From: Bacillota bacterium
GTDB lineage: Bacteria > Sysuimicrobiota > Sysuimicrobiia > Sysuimicrobiales > Segetimicrobiaceae
Length of the DNA stretch: 43,546 nt
Assembly: GCA_021324295.1 (NCBI GenBank)
Contig: JAJPJJ010000043.1
Coordinates: 1 to 43,546, forward strand
Direction: 5' to 3'
The position numbers were made by a program, and so were the translations under genes. Shown here in pieces: positions 25,192-34,366 of this stretch. The stretch's first letter is position 1; every line of letters starts with the position of its first letter. A model generated the notes under the pieces. That model did not search any database and was not told the DNA's origin. It saw nothing but the letters and a program-made list of their open reading frames with translations.

Positions 25192-25398
25192 CTACCGTCC
25201 GGCGCCCACGTTCTTCAGGACATCCTGGACGCGCTGCACCTGCGTGACGTGCTGCTCGGCGGCGCCGGTGGCCCGCTTCGCGGCGCCCGTCGCGGCGTTG
25301 TAGTTCGGGCCGGCGGGCGTCCGCAGGTACATCATCGCTCCCAGGGACACGACGAGGCCGAGGGCGATCAGCAGGCCGATGACCGTGAGATACCGCAC
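25192..25398 (-). CDS. Small single-pass membrane protein
   Basis: A 68-aa protein with one N-terminal hydrophobic segment (residues 3-25, YLTVIGLLIALGLVVSLGAM) and a hydrophilic Ala/Thr/Gln-rich tail ending VQDVLKNVGAGR. The GTG start follows a very good ribosome binding site (GGAGGGAGGAGGT, 5-nt spacing), which supports it being real. Convergent with the enolase-superfamily gene. I do not recognise a family. Confidence 0.6.
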   Translation of the reverse strand: MRYLTVIGLLIALGLVVSLGAMMYLRTPAGPNYNAATGAAKRATGAAEQHVTQVQRVQDVLKNVGAGR

Positions 25399-25541
25399 GC
25401 AGACCTCCTCCCTCCGCTCCCCGGCGCAGGCCGGTGATGTGGGGCGCGACGTCAGTCCACCCCACGAATCCGCATCATCTCAGCTCAGCGAAGTCGTGGG
25501 GCCCCGGGGTCTCCCTCTGGCAGGGGATGCGGGGCATGCCC

Positions 25542-25850
25542 CTAGAGTCGCCAGTAGAAGCGATAGACGATCCACCCGATGGCGGCGACCAGCGCCAGGG
25601 TGCCCACCATCCCCATCTCGAAGAACCCGAGCAGCCGCATGAGCAGGATGATGGAGAGGGCCCCCGCGACGTAGGCGGGGAGGGCGTGCGGAATCCGTCC
25701 GAAGACGGGGTTGGGCTCGTAGACGCCCTTGCGGAGATCCTCGAGTTGCTGCGGGCCGGGCGGCGGCTGGGTCGCGATGCCTTGAGCCGCAACCGCGAGG
25801 ACCAAGGCCCCGGCGACCGCGCCGAGCAGCACCGGAGGGTACGGCCGCAC
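25542..25850 (-). CDS. Small membrane protein with signal segment
   Basis: A 102-aa protein from GTG 25850 with a hydrophobic N-terminus (YPPVLLGAVAGALVLAVAAQ), a proline-rich segment QPPPGPQQLEDLRKGVYEPNPVFGRIPHALP, and two further membrane segments (YVAGALSIILLMRLLGF and MVGTLALVAAIGWIVY). The GTG is preceded by GGTGGTGA. Extending the frame upstream would read through the repeat array, which is less plausible. Lies between two minus-strand genes. No family recognised. Confidence 0.6.
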   Translation of the reverse strand: MRPYPPVLLGAVAGALVLAVAAQGIATQPPPGPQQLEDLRKGVYEPNPVFGRIPHALPAYVAGALSIILLMRLLGFFEMGMVGTLALVAAIGWIVYRFYWRL

Positions 25851-25887
25851 CGATCGTTCACCACCAACCCGTCCCCGGGTCAGACTG

Positions 25888-26046
25888 AAAGGCCCGGGCC
25901 CCCATCGGCCGGGGCGACACGCTTCACTTCCCTTGCCGTTTGCCGACGTGCGGTGCCCGGGGTCCAAAGGCCCGGGCCCCCATCGGGCCGAAACGACTCG
26001 CCTCAACTCCAAGGCCGCTTGGCCTCGTCGCGATGCCTGTGATTAT
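25888..26046. repeat. Second copy of the ~80-bp repeat array (two units)
   Basis: AGGCCCGGGCCCCCATCGG occurs at 25890 and again at 25968 (78-bp period). Each is followed by CGxxTCAxCTxC and GCCG...CGxCG cores as in 1-290. The segment at about 26002-26046 (CTCCAAGGCCGCTTGGCCTCGTCGCGATGCCTGTGAT) is very close to 250-289. Same orientation as the left array, and likewise just downstream of a minus-strand gene. It fills most of the 241-bp gap 25851-26091. Confidence 0.8.
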
Positions 26047-26091
26047 GCCCCGGCCGCGCCGCGCCTAGACCGCGGCGCGGCCGGAAGCACC

Positions 26092-27390
26092 TCAGTCGGA
26101 GGAAGCGCCCCGGCCGAGCTCGTCCCTGGGCGCGCACTCGGCATCGGCCCCGGTCGCGGCGCGGCACACCCGCGGGTCGGGGACGATCTTCCGGCGCTCC
26201 GCGAGGTACCGGTACGCCCGGTCTCCCCATCCGCCCCAGGCCACGGCGGCGAAGAGCGGGCGAAGTGGCCAGAGGGCGGGGAGGTGGCGCGCGAGCGCCC
26301 TGACCGCCTCGAAGCCACCCACGGCGCGCCCGGTCCTGAGATCGAGTAGCGTCATCTCCGTCTCGAGCCGGGCCAGCGTCACGCCAGGGGGGAGGACGCA
26401 CTCCGGGTCGCGGAACGACACGATCTCGAGGCGCTGGCACCAGTCCAGCCGGGCGATGAGACGGGCCGTGGACCGGCAGATGCCGCAGAAGCCGTCGATA
26501 TACAGGCGCGCGAGCGGCCCCGGGGCGGTAAGCCGCGCGCGGGCCCACCGTCCCAGGGCCGCGTACTCGGCGTCGGAGATGAGGAACAGGTCCATCCCGA
26601 CCATGACGGTGCCGAAGAGCCAGAGGCCCATCAGGAGCCCGGTCAGGACGTGGAAGGTCATCGCGAGGACCAGCCACGGCACGCGTAGCGGGGAGAGCAC
26701 GGCCGCGGGGAAGAGAAGCGAGTAGACGACGGTGACGTAGCTCGCGACGCCGGTCGCCCAGGGGGAGCGGCTCAGCGCCCGTAGGAGCGGCGACGAGAAG
26801 AGGTCGGCCTGGCCGACGTAGTAGAAGGCGGTGCCGGTCTGCCATTCGCTGCCGAACGCCTTGGAGAACCCCGCGACGAAGTACACGAGGACCGCCTGCG
26901 TTGCGATCGCGAGCACGCCGATGTTGTGCAGCCACACGCGCACCGCCCCTGCCGGCGGGGCCTCCGCGGGCGGCAGCGTCAGCAGCATGTACGCCAGCGC
27001 GAGATAGGTGACGTCGTCGTCTCCCTGGACGAAGTGGAACCGGCCTCTCAGCAGGACGAGCCCCAGGAGCGCGACGATGGTCGACAGCCGCACCTCGGTT
27101 CCCGCGACGAGGCCAACCGCCCCCAGCGCGACCGCGACGAACACCGCGTGCGTCCCGAGGGGGGTCGCAAAGACACGATCCGCCCATCCCCCGATCCAGG
27201 GGCCGAAGGCTGGAACGAATGATTGATCCCGGCCGATCCCGCGCGGACCCCAGAGCGCGTCGGCGAGAGGGAGATAGGCCACCATCTTCACGAGCAGGGA
27301 GGTCCCGAGCACGACCTGGAGGACGCGCAGCCCCCGGCGCGCACGCGGGGAGCCCGCCAGCCATCGCCACCCGGCGCCGAGGAGGCTCAC
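26092..27390 (-). CDS. HTTM-domain membrane protein fused to a DCC/DUF393 thiol-oxidoreductase domain
   Basis: A 432-aa protein. Residues ~1-300 are a multi-pass HTTM (horizontally transferred transmembrane, vitamin-K-dependent gamma-carboxylase-like) region with FVPAFGPWIGGWADRVF, FHFVQGDDDVTYLALAYMLL and FSKAFGSEWQTGTAFYY. Residues ~310-410 form a DUF393/DCC domain with the redox-type motif YIDGFCGICRSTARLI (CGIC) and LEIVSFRD. The GTG start overlaps the stop of the DUF5819-like gene. In other bacteria HTTM proteins commonly pair with DUF5819 and DUF393 proteins; here two of the parts are fused. The true reaction is unknown. Confidence 0.85.
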   Translation of the reverse strand: MSLLGAGWRWLAGSPRARRGLRVLQVVLGTSLLVKMVAYLPLADALWGPRGIGRDQSFVPAFGPWIGGWADRVFATPLGTHAVFVAVALGAVGLVAGTEVRLSTIVALLGLVLLRGRFHFVQGDDDVTYLALAYMLLTLPPAEAPPAGAVRVWLHNIGVLAIATQAVLVYFVAGFSKAFGSEWQTGTAFYYVGQADLFSSPLLRALSRSPWATGVASYVTVVYSLLFPAAVLSPLRVPWLVLAMTFHVLTGLLMGLWLFGTVMVGMDLFLISDAEYAALGRWARARLTAPGPLARLYIDGFCGICRSTARLIARLDWCQRLEIVSFRDPECVLPPGVTLARLETEMTLLDLRTGRAVGGFEAVRALARHLPALWPLRPLFAAVAWGGWGDRAYRYLAERRKIVPDPRVCRAATGADAECAPRDELGRGASSD

Positions 27391-28019
27391 GGACGTGCGG
27401 CTACCGCGGGCACGGGCGCCGGCGCCATCGTGGGATCGGTCGGGTAGACGCCCACCGCGGTGTACCGGACAGGACGCCTGGCCCGGGCCGGGGGAGGCCA
27501 CGGAAGATCCATCTCCTGTCGGATCTTGAGGGCGACGGACACGTACGCGTACGGAGACGGCGCCCGGGCGTTGACGAACCCCGAAGCCAGGCGCCGGAGC
27601 TCGACGAGAGCGCGCGCCCTGGCCGCCGGGTCCCCGTACAGGTACGCCTGGAGCGTGACGATGTGAAAGTGACCGAGCATCTCCGCATACGAGAACGGAT
27701 TCTGATGCTGCTCCCACAGCGGACGGGTGAGGTCGTACCAGCCGGACTCTGGCAGGCCGCGCGCCGCGACGGAGGCGGCCTCAGCGGCGGTGAGCGGGCG
27801 CACGAGCAGGGAGAGGTTCTGGGAGAGCGGATTCGGGGCGAAGAGATTCCAGTTCTGCGGGAAGTACCGGTCCACGTACGCCCCTAGGACCGGAGCCGCG
27901 GCCGTGCTGAGCGGGCTCGGCGGCAGGACGTAGAGGCCCGTGAGCGTGAAGTGGAAGACGAGCCAGGCGAGCGATCCGAGCCTGAGGGCGTGCGCCAGCC
28001 AGGGCCGGGCCCACGACAC
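27387..28019 (-). CDS. DUF5819-like membrane-anchored protein
   Basis: A 210-aa protein with one N-terminal membrane segment (LRLGSLAWLVFHFTLTGLYVLP) and a soluble region containing RYFPQNWNLFAPNPLSQNLSLLV, the hallmark 'F-x-Q-x-W-x-x-F-A-P-x-P' of DUF5819 proteins. The GTG start lies 6 bp after the aminotransferase stop; the stop overlaps the HTTM gene. Its constant pairing with HTTM proteins in genomes suggests one membrane complex (inference). Confidence 0.8.
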   Translation of the reverse strand: MSWARPWLAHALRLGSLAWLVFHFTLTGLYVLPPSPLSTAAAPVLGAYVDRYFPQNWNLFAPNPLSQNLSLLVRPLTAAEAASVAARGLPESGWYDLTRPLWEQHQNPFSYAEMLGHFHIVTLQAYLYGDPAARARALVELRRLASGFVNARAPSPYAYVSVALKIRQEMDLPWPPPARARRPVRYTAVGVYPTDPTMAPAPVPAVAARP

Positions 28020-28025
28020 GCGCCG

Positions 28026-29414
28026 CTACCCGAGGCTCCGACCCATCGCCGCGATCGCCTCGTCGAGCACCGCGACGATCCGGTCGATCTCCGGTCGGGT
28101 GATCACGAGCGGGGGGGCCAGCACGATGGTGCTGCCGCCGCCGGCGCCGCTCCGCGCGCGGCCAACGATTACCCCCCGGGCCAGGCAGAAGTCGGCGAGG
28201 CTCTGCATCTGCGGGGCGGGGATGGGTTCTTTGGTCTGTCGGTCCATCACAAGCTCCACGGCCGCAAGCAGCCCCTTGCCGCGCACGTCGCCGACGCAGG
28301 GGTGCCGCCGGAGCGTCTGGAGCCCATCGAGCAGGTAACCCCCGCTCTCGGCCGCACGGTCGGCGAGGCGCTCCTCGAGGATGATCTCGATGTTGCGGAG
28401 GGCCACCGCGGCCGCGGCGGGGTGGCCGCCGTACGTGTTCACCTGCGCGACGTGCCGGTTCGCGGCGGGATCGCCGTAGAACGACTGGAAGACGCGGTCC
28501 GTGATCACGGTGGCGCCGATCGGGAGGTAGGCGCTGGAGATGCCTTTGGCCAGCGCGAGGATATCGGGCTCCACCCCGTAGTGCTGGTGCGCAAACATCT
28601 TCCCGGTGCGGCCGAAGCCGTTGATGACCTCGTCGACGTGCAGCAGCAGGCCGTACTTCCGGCAGATCTCCGCGACGGCCGGCAGATACTCGTCGGGCGG
28701 CACGGCGACGCCGACGCCGCTCATGATCGGCTCGACGAGCACGCCGGCGACCGTTTCCGGCCCCTCGCCGAGGATCGTCGCCTCGATGTTCTTGGCGCAG
28801 GCGAGCTCGCACGCGGGATACGTCAGGCCGAACGGGCAGCGGTAGCAGTACGCCGGGGCGACGTGCACGAAGTCGTTGCCCCCGAGCGGCTCGAACTTGA
28901 CCTTCCGATCACCCATCCCGCCGGCCGCGAGCGCGCCCAGCGTCGTGCCGTGGTAGCTCAGGTAGCGGGTGATCAGCTTGTAGCGGAACTGTCCCGGGAA
29001 CTCCTGCTTGGCGTACTGCCGCGCCAGTTTGAATCCCGCCTCGTTCGCCTCGGAGCCCGAGTTGACGAAGTAGACGTGGTGGCCGCCCCCCAGCAGCGCG
29101 TTGAGGCGGTCCGCGAGCCGGGCCGCCGGCAGGTTGATCGCCGTGTGCGGGAAGTACGCGAGGGCCCGCATCTGCTCCGCCGCGACCTCGGCGAGCTCGA
29201 CGCGGCCGTACCCGATGTTGACGCACCAGAGCCCGGACATCGCGTCCAGGTACTCGCGGCCGTCGGCGTCGATGACCGTCGAATCGTGCCCGGCGACGAT
29301 CACGAGCTGCTGCTCCTCGAGCTGCTTCGGCGGGACGATCGGGTGGAGCACGCTTCGCAAGTCCTGCCGGACGACCGCGTCCCGGTCGACGTGAGGGATC
29401 TCGATAGGCGTCAC
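28026..29414 (-). CDS. Class III aminotransferase (omega-transaminase type)
   Basis: A 462-aa PLP enzyme moving an omega-amino group (taurine, beta-alanine, GABA or similar) to pyruvate or 2-oxoglutarate. Motifs: MSGLWCVNIGYG, NSGSEANEAGFKLAR, SYHGTTLGALA, the cysteine-containing YCYRCPFGLTYPACELACA, HVDEVINGFGRTGK and ILALAKGISSAYLP with the PLP lysine. The GTG start has AGGGAGG seven bases upstream. It is first in a unit with the DUF5819 and HTTM genes, an unusual combination. The donor substrate cannot be fixed from the sequence. Confidence 0.92.
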   Translation of the reverse strand: MTPIEIPHVDRDAVVRQDLRSVLHPIVPPKQLEEQQLVIVAGHDSTVIDADGREYLDAMSGLWCVNIGYGRVELAEVAAEQMRALAYFPHTAINLPAARLADRLNALLGGGHHVYFVNSGSEANEAGFKLARQYAKQEFPGQFRYKLITRYLSYHGTTLGALAAGGMGDRKVKFEPLGGNDFVHVAPAYCYRCPFGLTYPACELACAKNIEATILGEGPETVAGVLVEPIMSGVGVAVPPDEYLPAVAEICRKYGLLLHVDEVINGFGRTGKMFAHQHYGVEPDILALAKGISSAYLPIGATVITDRVFQSFYGDPAANRHVAQVNTYGGHPAAAAVALRNIEIILEERLADRAAESGGYLLDGLQTLRRHPCVGDVRGKGLLAAVELVMDRQTKEPIPAPQMQSLADFCLARGVIVGRARSGAGGGSTIVLAPPLVITRPEIDRIVAVLDEAIAAMGRSLG

Positions 29415-29605
29415 CGCTATGCCTCCCTGAGCGTTGTCCAGCAGTCGCCTTCTCTGCCCGGTCGCCGCGGTCCTCCGGCTGCGGGGGCCACGCTGCCAGC
29501 ACTACCATGCCCATCTTCAGCGAGCGCCAGGCGGGCCGTCGCGCCGCAGGACGGCCCCGTCCCCGCCCGGCGTCTCCGGCGCCGGCAAATCGGGCGCGCC
29601 GCGCG

Positions 29606-30787
29606 TCAGACCGGAAGCCCGAGCGCGGCGTTGAGGCGGCCCAGCCCCGCGTCGAGGTCCGCGATGAGATCCTCGACCGCCTCCAGCCCGACGTGGAGCC
29701 GCAGCAGGGTCCCGGGCTCGCGCCAGGGACGCGCCGTGCGGCTCTCCGCCGGCCGCGCGGGGACGATCAGGCTCTCGAACCCCCCGAAGCTGGCGCCGAT
29801 CTTGAAGAGGCGAAGGCCATCGAGCATCGCGGCGACCGCGCGCTCTGAGGCGGTGCGCAGGAGCACCCCGAACAGGCTCGAGGATCCCAGGAAGTCCCGC
29901 GCCCACAGCCCGTGCCCGGGGTCCTCCGGCAGCGCCGGGTGGAGGACCCGCGCGACCTCGGGCCGCCGCGCGAGCCAGCGCGCCACCTCGAGCGCCGAGC
30001 GCTCGTGGCGCCGAAGGCGCACGGCGAGGGTGCGCAGGCCCCGGAGCGTCTCGTAGCAGAGGTCCGGCGAGACGCAGTCCCCAAATTGGTCGAGGCCGTC
30101 TTTGATCGTGCGGAAGAGCTCCTCGGTGCGCGTCGTGATCACGCCCATCAGGAGGTCCGAGTGGCCCGCCAGGTACTTGGTCGCGGCCTGGATCTCCACG
30201 TCCACGCCGTGCTCGAACGCGCGGAAGTTGAGCGGCGTGGCCCAGGTATTGTCCAGCATCACGATCGCGCCCCGCGCGTGCGCCGCGCGCGCGATCGCCG
30301 GGACATCCTGCACCTCGAACGTGAGCGACCCGGGCGACTCGGCGTAGACGACGCGCGTGCCGGGCCGCAGGAGCGCCTCGATCCCGGCCCCGATGTGCGG
30401 ATCGTAGAAGGTTACCTCCACCCCGAAGCGGGCGAGCACCGACGTGCAGAAGGCCCGGGTCGGCTCGTAGACCGTGTCCGCGACCAAGACGTGATCGCCC
30501 TGGCGCAGGAACGCGGTGAGGGCCTGCGAGATGGCCGCGAGGCCGGAGGAGGTCACGACGGAGCGGTAGCCGCCCGACAGCTCCGCGAGCGCCTCCGTGA
30601 GGGCGAGCGTGGTGGGCGTTCCATGGATGCCGTAGTAGAAGCTCGTGTACCTGCGCTCCCGCCTCCGGTCGTACGCCGCCACGGTGGGGTAGAGGATCGT
30701 CGACGCGCGGTACACGGGCGGGTTCACGGTGCCGTGGTGCTTCTCGGGATCCCGGCCGGCGTGCACGAGTCTCGTCTCAGGCTTCAT
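29606..30787 (-). CDS. Cys/Met metabolism PLP enzyme (cystathionine beta-lyase-like)
   Basis: A 393-aa fold-type I PLP enzyme of the cystathionine gamma-synthase/beta-lyase family. Landmarks: TRLVHAGRDP at the start, YTSFYYGIHGTPTTLALTEALA, SSGLAAISQAL, the cofactor Asp region MLDNTWATP, the PLP lysine in QAATKYLAGHSDLL, and GASFGGFESLI near the end, as in MetC-type lyases. The ATG at 30787 has a poor ribosome binding site (GTGGGACGG). The gene diverges from the class III aminotransferase at 30926, with 138 bp between. Together with the cysteine-synthase-like gene at 1865 it hints at sulfur amino-acid metabolism. Confidence 0.92.
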   Translation of the reverse strand: MKPETRLVHAGRDPEKHHGTVNPPVYRASTILYPTVAAYDRRRERRYTSFYYGIHGTPTTLALTEALAELSGGYRSVVTSSGLAAISQALTAFLRQGDHVLVADTVYEPTRAFCTSVLARFGVEVTFYDPHIGAGIEALLRPGTRVVYAESPGSLTFEVQDVPAIARAAHARGAIVMLDNTWATPLNFRAFEHGVDVEIQAATKYLAGHSDLLMGVITTRTEELFRTIKDGLDQFGDCVSPDLCYETLRGLRTLAVRLRRHERSALEVARWLARRPEVARVLHPALPEDPGHGLWARDFLGSSSLFGVLLRTASERAVAAMLDGLRLFKIGASFGGFESLIVPARPAESRTARPWREPGTLLRLHVGLEAVEDLIADLDAGLGRLNAALGLPV

Positions 30788-30925
30788 GGCCGTCCCACAT
30801 GCTCGGAGTGCCTGCTCTGTTCGATGGCGTGGCGCCGTCCATCCTGCATGGCCGCTGCCGCCTCGGGAGGAAGGAGCGGGTGCGCGTATGGAAGTCTGTG
30901 GCATGCCAGACGCGTGGAGGCCACG

Positions 30926-32239
30926 ATGATGCCGGGGATCCAGAGCGCCGAAGCGAGCCGCCAGGCCGACCTCCTCGATCGTGCCGGCCGCTATCTGGCC
31001 GGCGGCGGGCTCGGCCTGTTCGTGCTGCCCCCCGACGTGAACCTGGTCATCGCCGAAGGCCGCGGGAGCCACGTCATCGACGTGTCCGGCCGGGACTTCA
31101 TCGACTACCACCTGGGATCGGGGCCCGCGCTCCTCGGGCACGCGCATCCCGAGATCGTGGAGGCCGTCCAGCGCCAGGTCGCCAAGGGCTCCACCTACTA
31201 CTTTCTGAACGAGCCGGTGATCCGCCTCGCGCAGCGCCTGGTGGAGGCGATCCCGTGCGCCGACCAGGTGCACTTCACAGGGTCGGGCACGGAGGCGACG
31301 TTCTTTGCGCTGCGGCTCGCCCGGGCGGCGACCGGCCGCCAGAAGGTGCTCAAGTTCGAGGGCGGCTGGCACGGCATGCACGACTACGCGCTGTGGGGCA
31401 CGGTGCCGCCGCGCCCCAGCTCCTATCCGGATGCCGAGCCCGACTCGCGGGGAATCCCCGATGCGCTGCGTGGCCAGGTGCTCGTCGCGCCGTTCAACGA
31501 CACCGGCCGCGCCGTCGAGTTGATCGACCGGCACGCGCACGAGCTGGCCGCGGTGCTCGTGGAGCCGCTCGAGCGCGTGCTCGTGCCGGTGCCGGGGTTC
31601 CTCGAGGCGCTGCGCGACGCTACGCGGCGGCACGGCATCGTGCTGATCTTCGACGAGGTCGTCACCGGATTCCGGATCGCCTGGGGCGGTGCGCAGGAGC
31701 GGTACGGCGTGATCCCCGACCTCGCTACCTACGGCAAGGCGATGTCCGGCGGTTTCCCGATGGCCGCGATCGCGGGCCGCCGCGATCTCATGGCGCACCT
31801 CGACGCCCGCCGCACCGACCGCTCGCACCTCGTGTGGGCCAGCGGAACGCTGAACGGTAACCCGGTGAGCGCGAGCGCCGGGTACGCGGCGCTCGACGTG
31901 CTGAGCCGGCCCGGCGCCTTCGGGCACCTCCACAGGATCGGCGGACGGCTGCGCCGCGAGATCGCCGCGGCCGGCGCCCGGCACGGGTTCGCGGTGCAGA
32001 CGCCGGGCGAGGACGCCGTGTGGGGCGTGCGGTTCACCGACCGCACGCCGCTCCGGACCTGGGAGGACCTGCTGACCGCCGACAAGGAGCTCAATTTGCG
32101 CTGGTCGGTCGAGCTGCTCAAGCGCGGCATCCTCGTGAACCCGAACGAGAAGTTCTACATCTCGCTCGCGCACACCGACGCCGACGTCGACCGGACGCTG
32201 GAAGCGTGCGACGCCGCGTTCGCGGCGATGCGGGCGTGA
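30926..32239 (+). CDS. Class III aminotransferase, glutamate-1-semialdehyde aminomutase-like
   Basis: A 437-aa PLP enzyme resembling HemL: YHLGSGPALLGHAHPEIVEA, FTGSGTEATFFALRLARAATGR, FEGGWHGMHDY, IFDEVVTGFRIAWGGAQ, LATYGKAMSGGFPMAAIAGR (PLP lysine in GKAMSGG) and SGTLNGNPVSASAG. HemL itself usually has GKxIGGG, so this is probably a paralogous aminotransferase or aminomutase with another substrate. The ATG (ATGATG) follows GTGGAGG. Confidence 0.9.
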   Translation: MMPGIQSAEASRQADLLDRAGRYLAGGGLGLFVLPPDVNLVIAEGRGSHVIDVSGRDFIDYHLGSGPALLGHAHPEIVEAVQRQVAKGSTYYFLNEPVIRLAQRLVEAIPCADQVHFTGSGTEATFFALRLARAATGRQKVLKFEGGWHGMHDYALWGTVPPRPSSYPDAEPDSRGIPDALRGQVLVAPFNDTGRAVELIDRHAHELAAVLVEPLERVLVPVPGFLEALRDATRRHGIVLIFDEVVTGFRIAWGGAQERYGVIPDLATYGKAMSGGFPMAAIAGRRDLMAHLDARRTDRSHLVWASGTLNGNPVSASAGYAALDVLSRPGAFGHLHRIGGRLRREIAAAGARHGFAVQTPGEDAVWGVRFTDRTPLRTWEDLLTADKELNLRWSVELLKRGILVNPNEKFYISLAHTDADVDRTLEACDAAFAAMRA

Positions 32240-32362
32240 GCCCCGGGGAGCCGGGACAGGATGCCGGACCGGATCTCGGGGCCTGGGCACCCGGGGCGCC
32301 GTGACAGGTCCGTGACGTGCGCCGAGGTACGCTTGGAGAGAGAGCCGGAAGACGAGGAAGGA

Positions 32363-33139
32363 ATGAGACCGATGAACAGCCCGTGGCGCATTGGATCCGC
32401 CGTTCTCGCAGCGGTCGCCGTCGCGCTGCCGACGATCGGGGCGCTGCCGGCCCACGGCCAGGTGCTGTGCACCACCGTGCAGACGGTGGTGGTGCGCCAG
32501 GTGACGGGCGGCTTCACGCCCTCGATCCTGGATGCCTGGGCGTTTGCGTTTCCTCCGACGCGATCGGCGCTGACCGCCACGACCTTCAAGCAGGTCGTCG
32601 TCTGCCCCCGCAGCGTCGTCGCCCCCTCGGTGGTCGTGGTTCGGCCGGTCACGGTCGCTCCGCCGGTTCCAGTGATTTCGCCGGTCACGCCGATCACCGT
32701 GCTCCCAACGGACCTCGGGGTGCTGTCCACGACCGTCGATCCGCCGGCGCCCGCCGCGTCCCCCACGGCCCATTCACCCGCTGCGGCGGCGCGGCCGGCT
32801 GCGGCCACCGGACCGGCAGGCGCGGCCCCGCACGATACCGTGCGAGACTTGGCCGTGCACCCCGAGAGATTCGACCGGCAAGTCGTGAGCGTCACCGGCA
32901 CCGTGGGCGGGTACGAGCCGGGGCGCACGAGCACAGGGGCGGCGTACGTCCTCTTCGAGCTGCGGAGCGCCGGCGCGTCCGTGCCGGTCGTTGCCTGGGG
33001 GGATCCGGGGCTTCGCCCCGGCGTGGCCGTCCGCGTGACCGGGCCCTTCTACGCCGCGGCGCCCTTTGCCCTGGCGTCGGGGGACCGGATCCACGGGGTG
33101 CTCGAGGCGCAGGTCATCGCCTCCTCCGCCTCCCGCTGA
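32363..33139 (+). CDS. Secreted Val/Pro-rich protein with OB-fold-like C-terminus
   Basis: A 258-aa protein: signal peptide (about 1-32, ending PAHGQ), then a Val/Pro/Thr-rich region (VVVVRPVTVAPPVPVISPVTPITV), an Ala/Pro linker (PAPAASPTAHSPAAAARPAAAT) and a C-terminal beta-rich domain (about 165-255). The last contains VHPERFDRQVVSVTGTVGGYE and GVAVRVTGPFY, a spacing typical of secreted OB-fold (tRNA_anti-like) domains. The ATG has GACGAGGAAGGA upstream. Function unknown; it could bind a small ligand or nucleic acid outside the cell. Confidence 0.7.
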   Translation: MRPMNSPWRIGSAVLAAVAVALPTIGALPAHGQVLCTTVQTVVVRQVTGGFTPSILDAWAFAFPPTRSALTATTFKQVVVCPRSVVAPSVVVVRPVTVAPPVPVISPVTPITVLPTDLGVLSTTVDPPAPAASPTAHSPAAAARPAAATGPAGAAPHDTVRDLAVHPERFDRQVVSVTGTVGGYEPGRTSTGAAYVLFELRSAGASVPVVAWGDPGLRPGVAVRVTGPFYAAAPFALASGDRIHGVLEAQVIASSASR

Positions 33140-33318
33140 GCCGCCCAGGCGCCCGTCCTCCCCGCGAGCGGCCGTGCCGGCCCCTCGTGCCGCCTGCAGG
33201 GAAACCCAGGCGGGCCGGGATCGTCCCGCCGCCGCGCCGGATGACCTGACCGCGCCGCGGCGTGGGGAAAATGCAGGTGAGCCCGCGGCGCGGGACTGGG
33301 CGCGGGGCGTGGGCGGCG

Positions 33319-33978
33319 ATGGCGGAGCAACCGGCCGGGCAGTTGGTCCAGGTGCAAGCCGGCCCCGTCACACTCGACGGTGACCTGGCGGTGCCCGAGG
33401 GCGCCAGGGCGATCGTGCTGTTTGCTCACGGCAGCGGCAGCAGCCGCCTCAGTCCGCGCAACCGCCACGTGGCCGGGGTGCTCCGCAGTGCCGGCCTGGC
33501 TACCCTCCTCACCGATCTCCTGACGCGTGAAGAGGAGGAGATCGATACCAGGACCGCCCGGCTGCGGTTCGATATCCCGCTGCTGGCGCGGCGTCTCGTC
33601 GCCGTTGTCGACTGGCTGCGGCGCGCTCCCTCGACGGCGTCCCTCCGCGTCGGGTTGTTCGGTGCGAGCACCGGGGCCGCCGCCGCGCTCATCGCGTCCG
33701 CCGAGCGTCCGGCCGTTGTCGGGGCGGTCGTCTCGCGGGGCGGCCGGCCCGACCTGGCCGGCGCGGAGGTGCTCGGACGCGTCGCGGCTCCGACCCTGCT
33801 GATCGTCGGCGCGCTCGATGCGCCTGTGGTTCGCCTCAACGAGGCGGCGCTGGAACAGATTCGGGCTCAGAAGGAGTTGGCCATCGTGCCCGGCGCCTCC
33901 CATCTCTTCGAGGAGCCCGGCGCACTCGATCACGTGGCCAGGCTCGCCGCGCTCTGGTTCACCCGTTACGTTGCGTAA
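33319..33978 (+). CDS. Alpha/beta hydrolase, dienelactone hydrolase-like
   Basis: A 219-aa serine hydrolase-fold protein. After LDGDLAVPEGARAIVLFAHGSGSSR (oxyanion region) come the nucleophile elbow GLFGASTGAAAAL (Ser in GASTG), an acidic residue in LIVGALDAPV and the histidine in PGASHLFEEPGAL, completing the triad. This matches the family of small hydrolases often encoded beside or fused to phosphoribosyltransferases. ATG 33319 is chosen; GTG 33262 would add an Arg/Gly-rich leader. Substrate unknown. Confidence 0.87.
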   Translation: MAEQPAGQLVQVQAGPVTLDGDLAVPEGARAIVLFAHGSGSSRLSPRNRHVAGVLRSAGLATLLTDLLTREEEEIDTRTARLRFDIPLLARRLVAVVDWLRRAPSTASLRVGLFGASTGAAAALIASAERPAVVGAVVSRGGRPDLAGAEVLGRVAAPTLLIVGALDAPVVRLNEAALEQIRAQKELAIVPGASHLFEEPGALDHVARLAALWFTRYVA

Positions 33979-34366
33979 TCGGCTCGCGCTGGCTGCGCCT
34001 CACGAGTCCGGCGAGCCACGATCGTAGGGCGAGGATTTCCCCCTCCCGACCGGCGCGGGCTTCCTCGAAGACAACGGGCGGGACCGCGTCGGCCGGATGC
34101 CCCCAGGCGTGACCACCGGATATCGCCTGCGGGGCGCTACGAGACCGGCTCCGGGTCAGCTACGGAGGCTCCTCATCCCGACTCGACCGGAGACGGTCTT
34201 CCTACATAGACGAACACACATATGGTTCTCTCGGTGGATGGCCACTCGCTCGGGCGCGCCGCATCTCCTGCCGCGCGTGCCGAGGCGATATCTATACTGG
34301 AATATTTCGTAAGTCACCTCTGATCGCCTGGCCCGCACGGCTGTCCGGTCAAAATCCTGCAGAAAT
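33979..34366. other. Long intergenic stretch without a gene
   Basis: About 390 bp with no ORF that I can support. Base composition falls rightward, with AT-rich patches such as CGATATCTATACTGGAATAT near 34300, before the promoter of the zinc-protein operon. No tRNA, terminator or repeat was recognised. Confidence 0.5.

Noticed and set aside
25851-26012. Upstream extension of the small membrane protein through the repeat array
   Set aside because: It would translate repeat units, and the hydrophobic signal segment begins right after the GTG at 25850.
29606-32773. Single 1055-aa minus-strand protein
   Set aside because: Only the C-terminal 393 residues match a PLP lyase. The rest is antisense to the class III aminotransferase and the secreted-protein gene.
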